Below, one piece after another: positions 55,124 to 63,164 of a DNA stretch of 64,000 nucleotides. Position numbers and translations under genes: made by a program. Source of the DNA: Pedobacter kyonggii (lineage in GTDB: Bacteria > Bacteroidota > Bacteroidia > Sphingobacteriales > Sphingobacteriaceae); the NCBI RefSeq assembly GCF_004310665.1, contig NZ_SIXF01000004.1, forward strand, positions 177,742 to 241,741, in the 5' to 3' direction. How positions within the stretch are numbered: the stretch's first letter is position 1; the number at the start of each line of letters is the position of its first letter. The notes below the pieces were generated by a model. That model saw only the letters and a program-made list of their open reading frames with translations. It was not told the DNA's origin and did no database searches.

Positions 55124-56008
55124 ATGAAAGATATTCTTTTTCTCACTGATCTCAGCAAAGATGATACACATATTTACACCATGGCGGTAAATATGTGCAG
55201 CCAGACCGGCTGCAATTTACAGGTATTAAACCTATACAATGGCGTACCTTATGTTCCCTCACTTGATGCCGGATCTTATCAAGCCAAATGGTATAGCGAT
55301 GCGTATGATGATCACCGAGAGGCCTTTAAAGAGTTGATTGAAAAAATCGAACAGGTTTCCGCATCGCTACCGGGAAACGCCCGCCGTCCTCAAATCAGTT
55401 CGGTGTTAACTGAAGGGGATCTTGGAATTCTGGTAGAAGAATACACCATCGGTAAAGATATTGCTCTTGTGATGATGGGAGCAGGGCAGTCCGGAGTACT
55501 TTCGCACATTCTCTTTGGGGATGCAGTGCGTGCAGTTATTCAAGCTTCAAGCGTTCCGGTGCTGATTCTAAACCCGGGTAGCCAGAGCATAAAAGTAAAT
55601 ACGAAAGTTATATTCGCAACCGATTTTAATGAGAATGATCTTGCTGCCTGCAGTTATCTTTCCTTTCTTGGGGAACGGCTTGGATTTTCCATAGAAGTTG
55701 TACACGTGAAAAGCGAGCGCGGCATCCACCCTGAAGAAATAGCGCGTGAACAAAGGTTTGTTGATGAGATGAAGCTTTTGGGTAAAAAAAACCTGACCTA
55801 CAGGCATTTAATGGGGGGTAAGATATTTGGTATGCTGGAGCAATGGAGCGAAATTCTAGAAGCGGGCTGGATTGCCCTTTCCGAGCACCATAGACCTATA
55901 TTTGTTTCCATTTTTAAAAAGAATACTTTAAAGACCGCCATCTCAGCACAAAAAAAGCCGCTATTGATTTTTCCGGAAAAATTTCAAAAAGATGAACATT
56001 TCTTTTAA
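55124..56008 (+). CDS. Universal stress protein, two UspA-like domains (1)
   Basis: A 294-residue cytoplasmic protein with two tandem Usp folds: MKDILFLTDLSKDDTHIYTMAVNMCSQTG at the start and NTKVIFATDFNENDLAACSYLSFLGERLG near residue 160. The first domain has GAGQSGVLSHILFGDAVRAVIQ, close to the ATP-binding G-x2-G-x9-G(S/T) loop; the second lacks a clear loop. Usp proteins respond to starvation or low oxygen in many bacteria. It is followed by a strong hairpin. Confidence 0.85.
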   Translation: MKDILFLTDLSKDDTHIYTMAVNMCSQTGCNLQVLNLYNGVPYVPSLDAGSYQAKWYSDAYDDHREAFKELIEKIEQVSASLPGNARRPQISSVLTEGDLGILVEEYTIGKDIALVMMGAGQSGVLSHILFGDAVRAVIQASSVPVLILNPGSQSIKVNTKVIFATDFNENDLAACSYLSFLGERLGFSIEVVHVKSERGIHPEEIAREQRFVDEMKLLGKKNLTYRHLMGGKIFGMLEQWSEILEAGWIALSEHHRPIFVSIFKKNTLKTAISAQKKPLLIFPEKFQKDEHFF

Positions 56009-56029
56009 ACAGTAAATGACTGTTTAAAA
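56003..56029 (+). terminator. Terminator after universal stress gene 1
   Basis: A perfect 11-bp stem, TTTTAAACAGT (56003-56013) and ACTGTTTAAAA (56019-56029), with a 5-nt loop, then a T-rich stretch. It includes the stop codon. Confidence 0.65.
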
Positions 56030-56120
56030 TTACGCTTTTTTATTTTGGGCATTGTCAAAGGCTTGTGCTAAAAGAAGGCTAATATGTTCCGTTTTTTATC
56101 GTAAAGTATCATTACCAGGC

Positions 56121-56164
56121 ATGACAGCGGTCATTACTTTTCATTTTTGCGGAGTCTATCTTTA
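56121..56164 (+). promoter_or_regulatory. FNR/CRP-like site and -7 box of universal stress gene 2
   Basis: The perfect dyad ATGACAGCGGTCAT (56121-56134) is centred 29.5 bp upstream of TATCTTTA (56157-56164), a TAnnTTTR box. The ATG at 56183 is 18 bp after the box. Confidence 0.65.
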
Positions 56165-56182
56165 ATTAAAAATATAAAAACA

Positions 56183-57022
56183 ATGAAAAGAATTACTGCT
56201 GTTTTTGATGGTTTGGACTTTGCAAGATCGACTATGGACTTCGCTATCGGGTACTGTAAGAAATCGGACGCACATCTGGTGGGTATTTTTCCGGAATCTT
56301 TTCTTTATCACGAGTATGATTTTGCTGAGCTGCTTGGAAAAAACGGCATTTCTGCTGTAAAGATCAGACATGCCGTTGCTAAGGAGGCCGAAAAAAGGGC
56401 CAGGTCACGAAAGCTGTTTGCCGATGGATGCAAAAAGGCAAAGATAAGTTATTCCATTAGCCACCCCGAGGGTATTACTATTGATGAGGTGCTAAAGGAA
56501 AGTACTTTCGCCGATCTGATCCTCATCGCTAAAGGCGAAAGGTTCAGCACCATAGGGACACAGTTGCCCTCAACTTTTACCAGACAATTGCTTTCAGATT
56601 CCAGGTGCCCCGTACTCCTCCTTAATGAACGCACCGAAAGTCCCAGCCACGTTGTACTTCTCTACGACGGCAAACCCGGGTCGGTATATGCCATCAAATT
56701 GTTTTTTTCGCTTTTCGACGCAGAGGAGGATACATCCACAGAAGTTCTGTATGTTACAAGTTCCGATTCGAAGTCGGAAATTCCAGATTTTGAAAAAATA
56801 AAAGCCCTGGTGGAATGCCATCGCCCGGGTGCAATCTATACCTGCATATCCGGGCCCGAGAAGCAGTCAGCCATTGATTACGTGCAGGGACTTGGGCCGG
56901 GGGCGTTGACTGTGGCCGGCGCGTATGGCAGGGGAAGTACATCCCGTTGGTTTATTCCAAGTATAGCAGACGGTCTGATTACCCAATGCAAATGTTCGCT
57001 GCTGGTTGCGCACAACCGTTAA
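56183..57022 (+). CDS. Universal stress protein, two domains (2)
   Basis: A 279-residue protein from the ATG at 56183 (MKRITAVFDGLDFARSTMDFAI); a TTG at 56147 in the same frame lies upstream of the -7 box and is rejected. Two Usp-like folds are seen, the second beginning SHVVLLYDGKPGSVYAIKLF. The second-domain loop GAYGRGSTSRWFIPSIADGLI is an ATP-loop-like segment. It is convergent with a decayed pyridoxamine-oxidase-like gene whose frame overlaps its end by 44 bp. Confidence 0.8.
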   Translation: MKRITAVFDGLDFARSTMDFAIGYCKKSDAHLVGIFPESFLYHEYDFAELLGKNGISAVKIRHAVAKEAEKRARSRKLFADGCKKAKISYSISHPEGITIDEVLKESTFADLILIAKGERFSTIGTQLPSTFTRQLLSDSRCPVLLLNERTESPSHVVLLYDGKPGSVYAIKLFFSLFDAEEDTSTEVLYVTSSDSKSEIPDFEKIKALVECHRPGAIYTCISGPEKQSAIDYVQGLGPGALTVAGAYGRGSTSRWFIPSIADGLITQCKCSLLVAHNR

Positions 57023-57440
57023 AGGGAGATGATGCCTCAATGATTCGGAAGATCTGCCACATGGTAAGACACTTTAATATGAAAAACTCAGGATACTTAT
57101 TTTTTACCGGGGCTGAAAAAGGCTGAGTACGCACTTTTAATGCTTCCATGCAATTGCTCTTTTCCTCCATGTCCGAAATCTCCTCAAAAAGTCCCCATGT
57201 AATCACGCGTTGCCAATTGAAAATGTTTGTGATCTGGTGAACCTGAAAGCATACCTCAGGGGTTTTTGTACATGATGGAAATCTTTTTTACATCTACATT
57301 ATGTGTAAGATTTTCTCTCCATCTAAATAATAGTTTATCGGAACAATATACGGAACGCCGTCATTACTGCATGCAATTCTGCCCGTAATCTGACTGCTCA
57401 AAAGGTTTTCGATCTGTCGATCGTTTAGTTCTCCTAACAT
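56979..57440 (-). pseudogene. Decayed pyridoxamine 5'-phosphate oxidase-like (NimA-type) flavoprotein gene
   Basis: From an ATG at 57440 the frame reads MLGELNDRQIENLLSSQITG, RIACSNDGVPYIVPINYYLD, then LHIM, a TAG, M and a TAA. It then resumes as KTPEVCFQVHQITNIFNWQ, VITWGLFEEISDMEEKSNCM and LTMWQIFRI. This is the order of FMN-binding split-barrel proteins of the NimA/PPOX type. Two in-frame stops sit where about ten residues appear to be lost, so it is inactive unless restored. It ends inside the universal stress gene 2. Confidence 0.75.
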
Positions 57441-57502
57441 CGTGTTTTGACTTTCTAGGTAAATAACATCTTCTCAATAAGGTTTTCAGTATACAGCCAA
57501 CA

Positions 57503-58339
57503 TTATTCATGTTTGGCAAAAACCAATAAAGGCACCTTTGCATAGAATGAATACTGTTCTGCATTGGAGGGAAACAGGAGTTTGTCAAATCCAGAGCGGT
57601 CGTGATGAGAGAAAAGTGCAAGAATGGAGTTATGCCCTTTGTTTATGGTCTGATGGATATCTGCTATTACCGACCTTTCTATGTTGCGTTTAACCGGGAT
57701 GAATGTTATTGGATAACTATATTTTTCTCTCATCCTTAACTCAAGCTCTTCAGGGTTGCTCATGCCTTCAAACGGTAGACTCATATACATCATCTGGATT
57801 TCTGCACCAAGGGGAGATGCAAAATCAACCAAATGTGGAAGCTCACGCTCAATATTCTGAAGGTCTGTTGCATAGATGATATTTTTTATCTTCCTGTGGC
57901 GGTATTTACTGGGCACTACGATCACCGGGATTTTGGAACTGGCCAATAGTCTGCTGGTATGGGTTCCGAAAAGTTTTTTTACCATGCCTGCTCCGCGGGT
58001 AGCAATCAGAATATACTCGAATTTCTCTGCCTGGGCATAATCAATTAAGGCATCAACCACCTCCGTTGAATTAAGCACCACAGATTTGAACCTGAAAGGT
58101 TCGAGATCGATGGAACGGCAGATTGCAGAAACAAAGGCGCTGAGTTCTCCGGTGAGCTTATCCATGCTCTTTTTTAAAAACTTGCTGTAAGCCTCCTGTG
58201 TCCAGCTAAAAGGTTTGGGTATATGATTTACCTGCACCACACTTAAGGCACAGCCTTTAAGTTTGGCCAATCGCAGTGCCATGCGTACAGCTGATTTTGA
58301 ATTATCAGATAAATCGGTGGTTACCATAATTTTTTTCAT
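57503..58339 (-). CDS. Universal stress protein, two domains (3)
   Basis: A 278-residue protein beginning MKKIMVTTDLSDNSKSAVRMALRLA. Domain 1 carries ATRGAGMVKKLFGTHTSRLLASSKIPVIVVPS, a good match to the Usp ATP loop. Domain 2 starts KIKNIIYATDLQNIERELPHLVDFA. It is divergent from the Hsp20 gene across a 325-bp region with two FNR/CRP-like dyads. The region to its right end (57441-57502) holds nothing recognised. Confidence 0.85.
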   Translation of the reverse strand: MKKIMVTTDLSDNSKSAVRMALRLAKLKGCALSVVQVNHIPKPFSWTQEAYSKFLKKSMDKLTGELSAFVSAICRSIDLEPFRFKSVVLNSTEVVDALIDYAQAEKFEYILIATRGAGMVKKLFGTHTSRLLASSKIPVIVVPSKYRHRKIKNIIYATDLQNIERELPHLVDFASPLGAEIQMMYMSLPFEGMSNPEELELRMREKYSYPITFIPVKRNIERSVIADIHQTINKGHNSILALFSHHDRSGFDKLLFPSNAEQYSFYAKVPLLVFAKHE

Positions 58340-58379
58340 CTTTTTCCCCTGGTTTTTAACGCAGCTTTTTTCTCTTCTC

Positions 58380-58443
58380 TAAAGCTATCCCAGATCACTA
58401 TCAATTTCAGTAGTTTATCCCTATATTTTTATGATTTTTATCA
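58380..58443 (-). promoter_or_regulatory. Candidate FNR/CRP-like promoter of universal stress gene 3
   Basis: The dyad TGATTTTTATCA spans 58432-58443. The best minus-strand -7 box is TAGCTTTA at 58387-58380, 50.5 bp from the dyad centre. That is 21 bp (two helical turns) further than at the other sites, as in class I CRP promoters. Confidence 0.45.
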
Positions 58444-58609
58444 CCTCTGGCAATGATCTTGATCTGAAGGCTTAAAAGAGATGATGTTTTGCAGTAGATA
58501 AGATAATGGGTTTTTCATCGGATTATAGGATGGGCATCCTTTTAATTGCCGTTGTTGAAAAATGCCCACAGGCAGCATAATAACCGGTGAGCAAACTCAT
58601 AGCAGATAA

Positions 58610-58652
58610 TGACGGGTATCAATTAAACCCTGTTTAAGACAGGTTAACTTTA
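58610..58652 (+). promoter_or_regulatory. FNR/CRP-like site and -7 box of the Hsp20 gene
   Basis: TGACGGGTATCA (58610-58621) is centred 29.5 bp upstream of TAACTTTA (58645-58652). Another inverted repeat, CCTGT-n5-ACAGG (58629-58643), lies between them. The predicted leader is only about 6 nt. Confidence 0.6.
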
Positions 58653-58664
58653 TAAAAAAAAGTT

Positions 58665-59072
58665 ATGTCAGTTACAGAAAATTTAAACAAAAAAGAGATA
58701 AGCTCCATGGTACAGGATTTTTGGGATCCTGAATTCTTTGATGAGCCTAATGAGCCAAAGAAGGCCGTAAATGTTATAGAAAGGGATACCAAATTCAAAA
58801 TTGAGGTGCTCGCGCCCGGGTTTCGAAAAAAAGATTTCTCTGTAAAGGTTGAAGATGGAGTACTCAATATCCTTGCCGAGCATGAAACGGGCAATGAGGA
58901 AAATTATTTGAGAAGAGAATTCTCACGCACTTCGTTCTGCGGGGCGTTCAGCCTTCCTGAAAATGTTTCTCCAGAACATATAAGCGCCAAATACAGGGAT
59001 GGTATTCTCTCGTTGACACTTAGAAAGACTGGTAAGCTCTCTTCGGAAAAAAAGCAGGTGAAGATTTCCTGA
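58665..59072 (+). CDS. Hsp20/alpha-crystallin-type small heat shock protein
   Basis: A 135-residue protein. A short N-terminal region is followed by an alpha-crystallin domain (about 38-130): KFKIEVLAPGFRKKDFSVKVEDGVLNILAEHE, REFSRTSFCGAFSLPENV and the signature AKYRDGILSLTLRK. Such proteins hold unfolded clients without ATP. A terminator hairpin follows and an FNR/CRP-like site precedes it. Confidence 0.9.
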   Translation: MSVTENLNKKEISSMVQDFWDPEFFDEPNEPKKAVNVIERDTKFKIEVLAPGFRKKDFSVKVEDGVLNILAEHETGNEENYLRREFSRTSFCGAFSLPENVSPEHISAKYRDGILSLTLRKTGKLSSEKKQVKIS

Positions 59073-59086
59073 ACAGACGATGAATT

Positions 59087-59129
59087 TAAGCCGGGTTTTA
59101 GGATAGGGTAATCCCTTGACGCCGGCTTA
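59087..59129 (+). terminator. Terminator after the Hsp20 gene
   Basis: TAAGCCGG (59087-59094) pairs with CCGGCTTA (59122-59129) across a long loop, followed by an AT-rich stretch. The long loop makes this a moderate call. Confidence 0.45.
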
Positions 59130-59158
59130 TATTTAATCATTCACATCATTGAAGCGCA

Positions 59159-59200
59159 TGAGTGAAATCATCGAGGAAACAAATTGTTTTTTTGATTTTG
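59159..59200 (+). promoter_or_regulatory. Possible FNR/CRP-like promoter of the sigma factor gene
   Basis: TGAGTGAAATCA (59159-59170, one mismatch) is centred 28.5 bp upstream of TGATTTTG (59193-59200), which is one base off TAnnTTTG. Confidence 0.35.
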
Positions 59201-59217
59201 GCATTAAAATGTAAAAC

Positions 59218-59736
59218 ATGGAAAAGCCGATTAATTCTTTTACCGAACGTAAATCCTTTGAAGAACTGCTGCTGGCAGAAGTCAAAATCTTAAAAAGTAT
59301 GGCCAGTCATTTTGTCAATGAGAAAGACGAAATGGAGGATCTGGTTCAGGATACCCTGCTCAAGGCATTGCGTTTCTATGAGAAGTTTAGTATGGACACC
59401 GATATTCGCAAATGGCTGTATACCATCATGAGGAACACCTTTATTAACAGGGTCAACAGAACTTCAAGAGTGATGGAACACCATACGCAGATTGAAATAG
59501 CCTCCAGAAATAGCTGTTCGGTAAGCACTGTCTTCTCAAAATTGATCTCCGATGATGTTCATCGGGTGATCAACAGTTTTCCTTATCCCATCAGGCAGGC
59601 GATAACGATGTATAATGAAGGTTATAAATACCGTGAAATTTCCCAGGCAACTGCCCAGCCCATCGGAACGGTAAAAACCAGGATCAGAACCGCACGCCTG
59701 GTTCTTGGAAAGAAATTTTCCCCCACCGCCCATTGA
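59218..59736 (+). CDS. ECF-type RNA polymerase sigma factor
   Basis: A 172-residue sigma-70 family protein. Region 2 is seen in FVNEKDEMEDLVQDTLLKALRFYEKF and IRKWLYTIMRNTFINRVNR. Region 4 is VINSFPYPIRQAITMYNEGYKYREISQATAQPIGTVKTRIRTAR, with its helix-turn-helix. No anti-sigma gene is next to it, and no SusC/SusD is near, so it is unlikely to be a PUL sigma factor. It probably serves stress genes in this island. Confidence 0.9.
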   Translation: MEKPINSFTERKSFEELLLAEVKILKSMASHFVNEKDEMEDLVQDTLLKALRFYEKFSMDTDIRKWLYTIMRNTFINRVNRTSRVMEHHTQIEIASRNSCSVSTVFSKLISDDVHRVINSFPYPIRQAITMYNEGYKYREISQATAQPIGTVKTRIRTARLVLGKKFSPTAH

Positions 59737-59883
59737 ATTTGTAGACCCGCGGATTTTGATTCCCTGTCCTTTCATCTCCCTGATGAGTATCATCCGCTTC
59801 ACTGAGCAGGGTTCTTGAAGGCTTGGGATGTAATTGCGCTCTTTGGTTATTCAAACTAAATAGTACACTTTATATTAAAAGTT

Positions 59884-60078
59884 ATGAAAACAGACAATTA
59901 GATTCAAAAAGATGTTCTCGGTGAACTCAAGTGAGAACCTCTGTTAATTCAGCCGAAATTGGTGTTTCGGTGAAAGATGGTATCGTGACATTATCAGGGG
60001 GAGGTAGATTGCTATTCTAAAAAAATTGCTGCAGCAAAAAGGATTTCCGGTGTTAAGGCAATAGCTGAAGATATTTAG
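59884..60078 (+). pseudogene. Decayed BON-domain gene
   Basis: Starts MKTDN, then a stop, IQKDVLGEL and further breaks. It then reads PLLNSAEIGVSVKDGIVTLS and, in another frame, KKIAAAKRISGVKAIAEDI before a stop at 60076-60078. Intact relatives read roughly LNxAEIGVxVKxGIVTLSGxVxxYxKK...AAKRVxGVKAxAED. Several stops and frameshifts make it non-functional. Confidence 0.75.
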
Positions 60079-60113
60079 GCCGGTTTGGCCTAGATTTATC
60101 GTGGAACCGAAGA

Positions 60114-61172
60114 TCAGTTGTGCATGTTTCTTAATTTATCGATCTGTTCTATATGGATGACACTATCGGTAATGCGGATGAGCCGTTCATCCTTGAACTC
60201 GCCAAGCATTCTGATCATGGACTCTTTGGCAACCCCTGCAATAGCGGCCAGATTTTCCCTTGTCAGGTCAATTTCAAAGGTTTGCTGCTGTTGAGGATTG
60301 TATTTTTCGTAAAGGGTGACGAGTGTATCTGCAACCTTTTTGCGGAGGGAGTTATATGCCGTAGCCAGTAAGTGTTCTTCACGTTCAATCAGATTTTTTG
60401 CAAGAACGGAAATGAATTTTTTCATCACCTGTGGGTTACTGCCCATCAGTTGCTCAAACTCCGCACGGGGAATCACAGCAAGCTCGGTATCTTCTAAAGC
60501 CTCCGCAGATTCGCGGTAATTTCTGCCTTCAAGCAAAGGCAGATATCCAAAAAAATCGCCTTGGTTATAAAGCCCCATGATGAGTTCTTTTCCTTCCTGG
60601 TTTCGTTTGTAAGTCTTGACTTTTCCTTTGCTCAGGTAAAATAACTTGGAAGGGAGGTTTCCTTCAGTATAAATAATCTGTTTTTTCTTGTACTGGTTCT
60701 GGCTGCGGTTTTCTTTGAGTAAATCAAGATGGTCTTTTCCATCGTTAAGCATGATAAGCCTGTCCATGCCGTTTATCCCCGGGGCAATTTCTTCCTTTAG
60801 GGAAGCCGCTTTGCGCAACCGCCCGTCTATGGCATTGATTACATCGGTCCCGTCGAAAGGTTTTATGATATAATCATCTGCGCCCATTTCCATGCCCTTT
60901 CTCACCTCAGTACGTTCAGACTTGGCTGTAAGGAAGATAAAGGGGATGTTGGCAGTTGCCTGGTTTTTTTGAAGCATAAGCAGCACACCATAGCCATCCA
61001 GAACGGGCATCATGATATCGCAAAGTACCAGGTCCGGCCGTTGCTGAAGGGCGATTTCTACACCTTGCTTTCCGTTTTCGGCCTGATCGACTTTATAGTT
61101 GGCCAGCTCAAGGATCTCTGAAAGGTTCTCCCTGATGTCCCGGTTGTCCTCGATAACTAAAATCCGTTTCAT
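60114..61172 (-). CDS. Response regulator with receiver and Crp/Fnr-type output domains
   Basis: A 352-residue protein. The receiver (1-120) has DN at the start, phospho-acceptor D52 in LVLCDIMMP, then FLTAK and IIKPFDG. A Crp-like beta-roll follows (about 165-265; KQIIYTEGNLPSKLFYLSKGKVKTYKR) and a helix-turn-helix (about 305-345; LTRENLAAIAGVAKESMIRMLGEFKDE). So phosphorylation may control a CRP-type dimer. It overlaps the histidine kinase stop by 4 bp (ATGA). It is a second candidate for the TGAY-N4-RTCA sites. Confidence 0.9.
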   Translation of the reverse strand: MKRILVIEDNRDIRENLSEILELANYKVDQAENGKQGVEIALQQRPDLVLCDIMMPVLDGYGVLLMLQKNQATANIPFIFLTAKSERTEVRKGMEMGADDYIIKPFDGTDVINAIDGRLRKAASLKEEIAPGINGMDRLIMLNDGKDHLDLLKENRSQNQYKKKQIIYTEGNLPSKLFYLSKGKVKTYKRNQEGKELIMGLYNQGDFFGYLPLLEGRNYRESAEALEDTELAVIPRAEFEQLMGSNPQVMKKFISVLAKNLIEREEHLLATAYNSLRKKVADTLVTLYEKYNPQQQQTFEIDLTRENLAAIAGVAKESMIRMLGEFKDERLIRITDSVIHIEQIDKLRNMHN

Positions 61173-62839
61173 AATTCAGTTTGTTTTGTTTTTACAAATT
61201 CAATAGTAAATTCCGTTCCCGATCCAAGTTCACTTTTACAGGAAATTTTTCCGCCCATTAACCCCACATATCTGGAGACAATATGCAGGCCCAGTCCTGT
61301 TCCCTGGATATTGTTGGCATTGCTTGCACGAAAAAACCTTTCAAAGAGATGATGCATATCCTGCGTAGGAATGCCCAATCCTTTGTCACTGATTTTTATC
61401 GTTACCTGATTTTGGTCAACTGAACTGCATATATGAATGTGGCTGTTTTCAGGGGAAAACTTGATGGCATTGGAAAGCAGATTGATGATAATGTGCTTGA
61501 GCATGACCTGATCTAAATACACGCGGGTTTCTCCCTGATGAGAAAACTGGATAATATGACCTTTCTTTTTCAGTGTTTCTATTTCTGTAATAACGTTTTT
61601 GATATGATCCGTTAGCTCAAAAGTGCTGTAATGCGGTTCGGCTTTGTTTTCCTCAATTTTCTCAAGGGATAGGAAATCGTTTAATATATCGGTTAAAGAC
61701 TGTACTGTAGCGGCTATCCGGTTCACGTGGCTTTGCCGCTTTTCCTGCTGATTTTCTGTGGTATATTTTGATATCAGATAGGCAGAAGAGAGTATAGTAC
61801 TCAAAGGGGTCCGGAATTCATGGGAGGCCATTGAGACAAACCTCGACTTGAACTCACTCATCTCTCTTTCCTTTTTCAGGCTCTGGAGAATTTTTTCCTC
61901 AACTTTCTTCCGTTCAGAAATGTTCATCGCAATCCCCAGATAGCCTTCGGTATCCCCGGTTGGTGTATGCATCGCTGTAATGGTAAGTGATGCCGGAAAA
62001 CGGCTTCCGTCCTTTCTCAGGCATTCAATTTCCCGTTCATTCGCCAATCCGAGATCAGTTTTTATTTTTAGTGCCTCAAAGTTGGCAGCAACAGTTAACT
62101 TAAGTGATTTTTTAAGTTCGACCGCGCTTTGCTTAAGTGTTTCAGCAGGATGAAAAACTGAGGGGCTAAGCTTATCGATGATTTCTTCGGCAACATAGCC
62201 CAGCTCTCGTTCGGCAGCAGGATTGAACATCTTTATCGTTCCGCCCGAATCGGTAACATATAGGATAACCTCTGCATGACCCCAAATACTCCGCAAAAAA
62301 GTGTTTGCCCTATTGAGCTCTACATCCTTTAGCTCGGTTTCGGTGATAAGCTCTGCCAATTGTTTTATCGTGCTTGTCAGTGAGCGTGTCCTGCTTAAAA
62401 CCTTGGCCTCCAGCTGCTCGTTTAAGACTTTAAGCTCCAGCTCCGCTTTTTTTCTTGCCGAGATATCACTTATAAAACCGATGACAAATTTTCCCTGATC
62501 TGTTTGATAACTGCTCAGGCTAACCTCTACAGGAAATTCCGTTCCATCTTTTCTAAGTCCAAAAAGATCAAGTCCCAGCCCCATCGGCCGCGACCGCGGG
62601 TGTTTGATATAGCCATTAACATGCTGCTGGTGTTTATCTGCAAACCTGCTTGGAATAAGATCTTCAATCGGCTTTCCGCTAAGTTCCAACGGGCTATAAC
62701 CAAATTGTTTTTCTAAAAATGGATTGGTTATCACAATTTGGCCCCTGTCATCAGCAACGATAATACCCATAGAGGCATTATCAAACAAGGGATCGAAACC
62801 AATTCCCGTGGTTTTGTTCATCTTTTGGTTGAAAGACAT
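61169..62839 (-). CDS. PAS-domain sensor histidine kinase
   Basis: A 556-residue protein without clear membrane helices, so it is probably cytoplasmic. PAS domain 1 is at about 15-130 (ASMGIIVADDRGQIVITNPFLEKQFGY), a coiled linker follows, then PAS domain 2 at about 185-305. The HisKA H-box is MASHEFRTPLS (near 345), and the ATPase boxes are NLLSNAIKF, DKGLGIP and GTGLGLHIVSRYVG. It signals to the receiver-Crp protein encoded next to it. Redox or oxygen sensing through PAS is possible but not shown. Confidence 0.9.
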   Translation of the reverse strand: MSFNQKMNKTTGIGFDPLFDNASMGIIVADDRGQIVITNPFLEKQFGYSPLELSGKPIEDLIPSRFADKHQQHVNGYIKHPRSRPMGLGLDLFGLRKDGTEFPVEVSLSSYQTDQGKFVIGFISDISARKKAELELKVLNEQLEAKVLSRTRSLTSTIKQLAELITETELKDVELNRANTFLRSIWGHAEVILYVTDSGGTIKMFNPAAERELGYVAEEIIDKLSPSVFHPAETLKQSAVELKKSLKLTVAANFEALKIKTDLGLANEREIECLRKDGSRFPASLTITAMHTPTGDTEGYLGIAMNISERKKVEEKILQSLKKEREMSEFKSRFVSMASHEFRTPLSTILSSAYLISKYTTENQQEKRQSHVNRIAATVQSLTDILNDFLSLEKIEENKAEPHYSTFELTDHIKNVITEIETLKKKGHIIQFSHQGETRVYLDQVMLKHIIINLLSNAIKFSPENSHIHICSSVDQNQVTIKISDKGLGIPTQDMHHLFERFFRASNANNIQGTGLGLHIVSRYVGLMGGKISCKSELGSGTEFTIEFVKTKQTEL

Positions 62840-63164
62840 ATTAGCCTACTTCATAAATATACAACAATTAATCATCGGTATTTTCCTGAGGTGTACATTG
62901 CCCGCTCATGAGCAGCTTTTATTCAACTGAGGAGTACAGATAGCTAAAATTGTATCTTTTTTTACACTTATTAATGACCGGTGTCATATGGGGCAATGAT
63001 GGTAGTCACATTATTTTTAAAAGGAATTTGATTTAATCAGACTACTACTAGCTCTTTGTTTGTTTTTCCCGGCACGGATGAAGCAATGATTTTATCGGCT
63101 TCGAAATTGCAAGGGCTGGATCAAGCTAGCGGGTTTAAAACTGTTCCGATACTCCTGCACCTGG
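62840..63164. other. Intergenic region with an ATGAC-N4-GTCAT dyad
   Basis: No gene was found. A perfect dyad, ATGACCGGTGTCAT, lies at 62974-62987. No TAnnTTTG-like box is found 29-30 bp away on either strand; the nearest minus-strand candidate for the kinase gene (TATATTTA, 62861-62854) is about 120 bp away. Confidence 0.45.

Noticed and set aside
62974-62987. ATGACCGGTGTCAT as a promoter-proximal site for the histidine kinase
   Set aside because: The dyad is perfect, but no TAnnTTTG-like box lies at the usual distance, so it is recorded only as a dyad and not counted among the strong sites.
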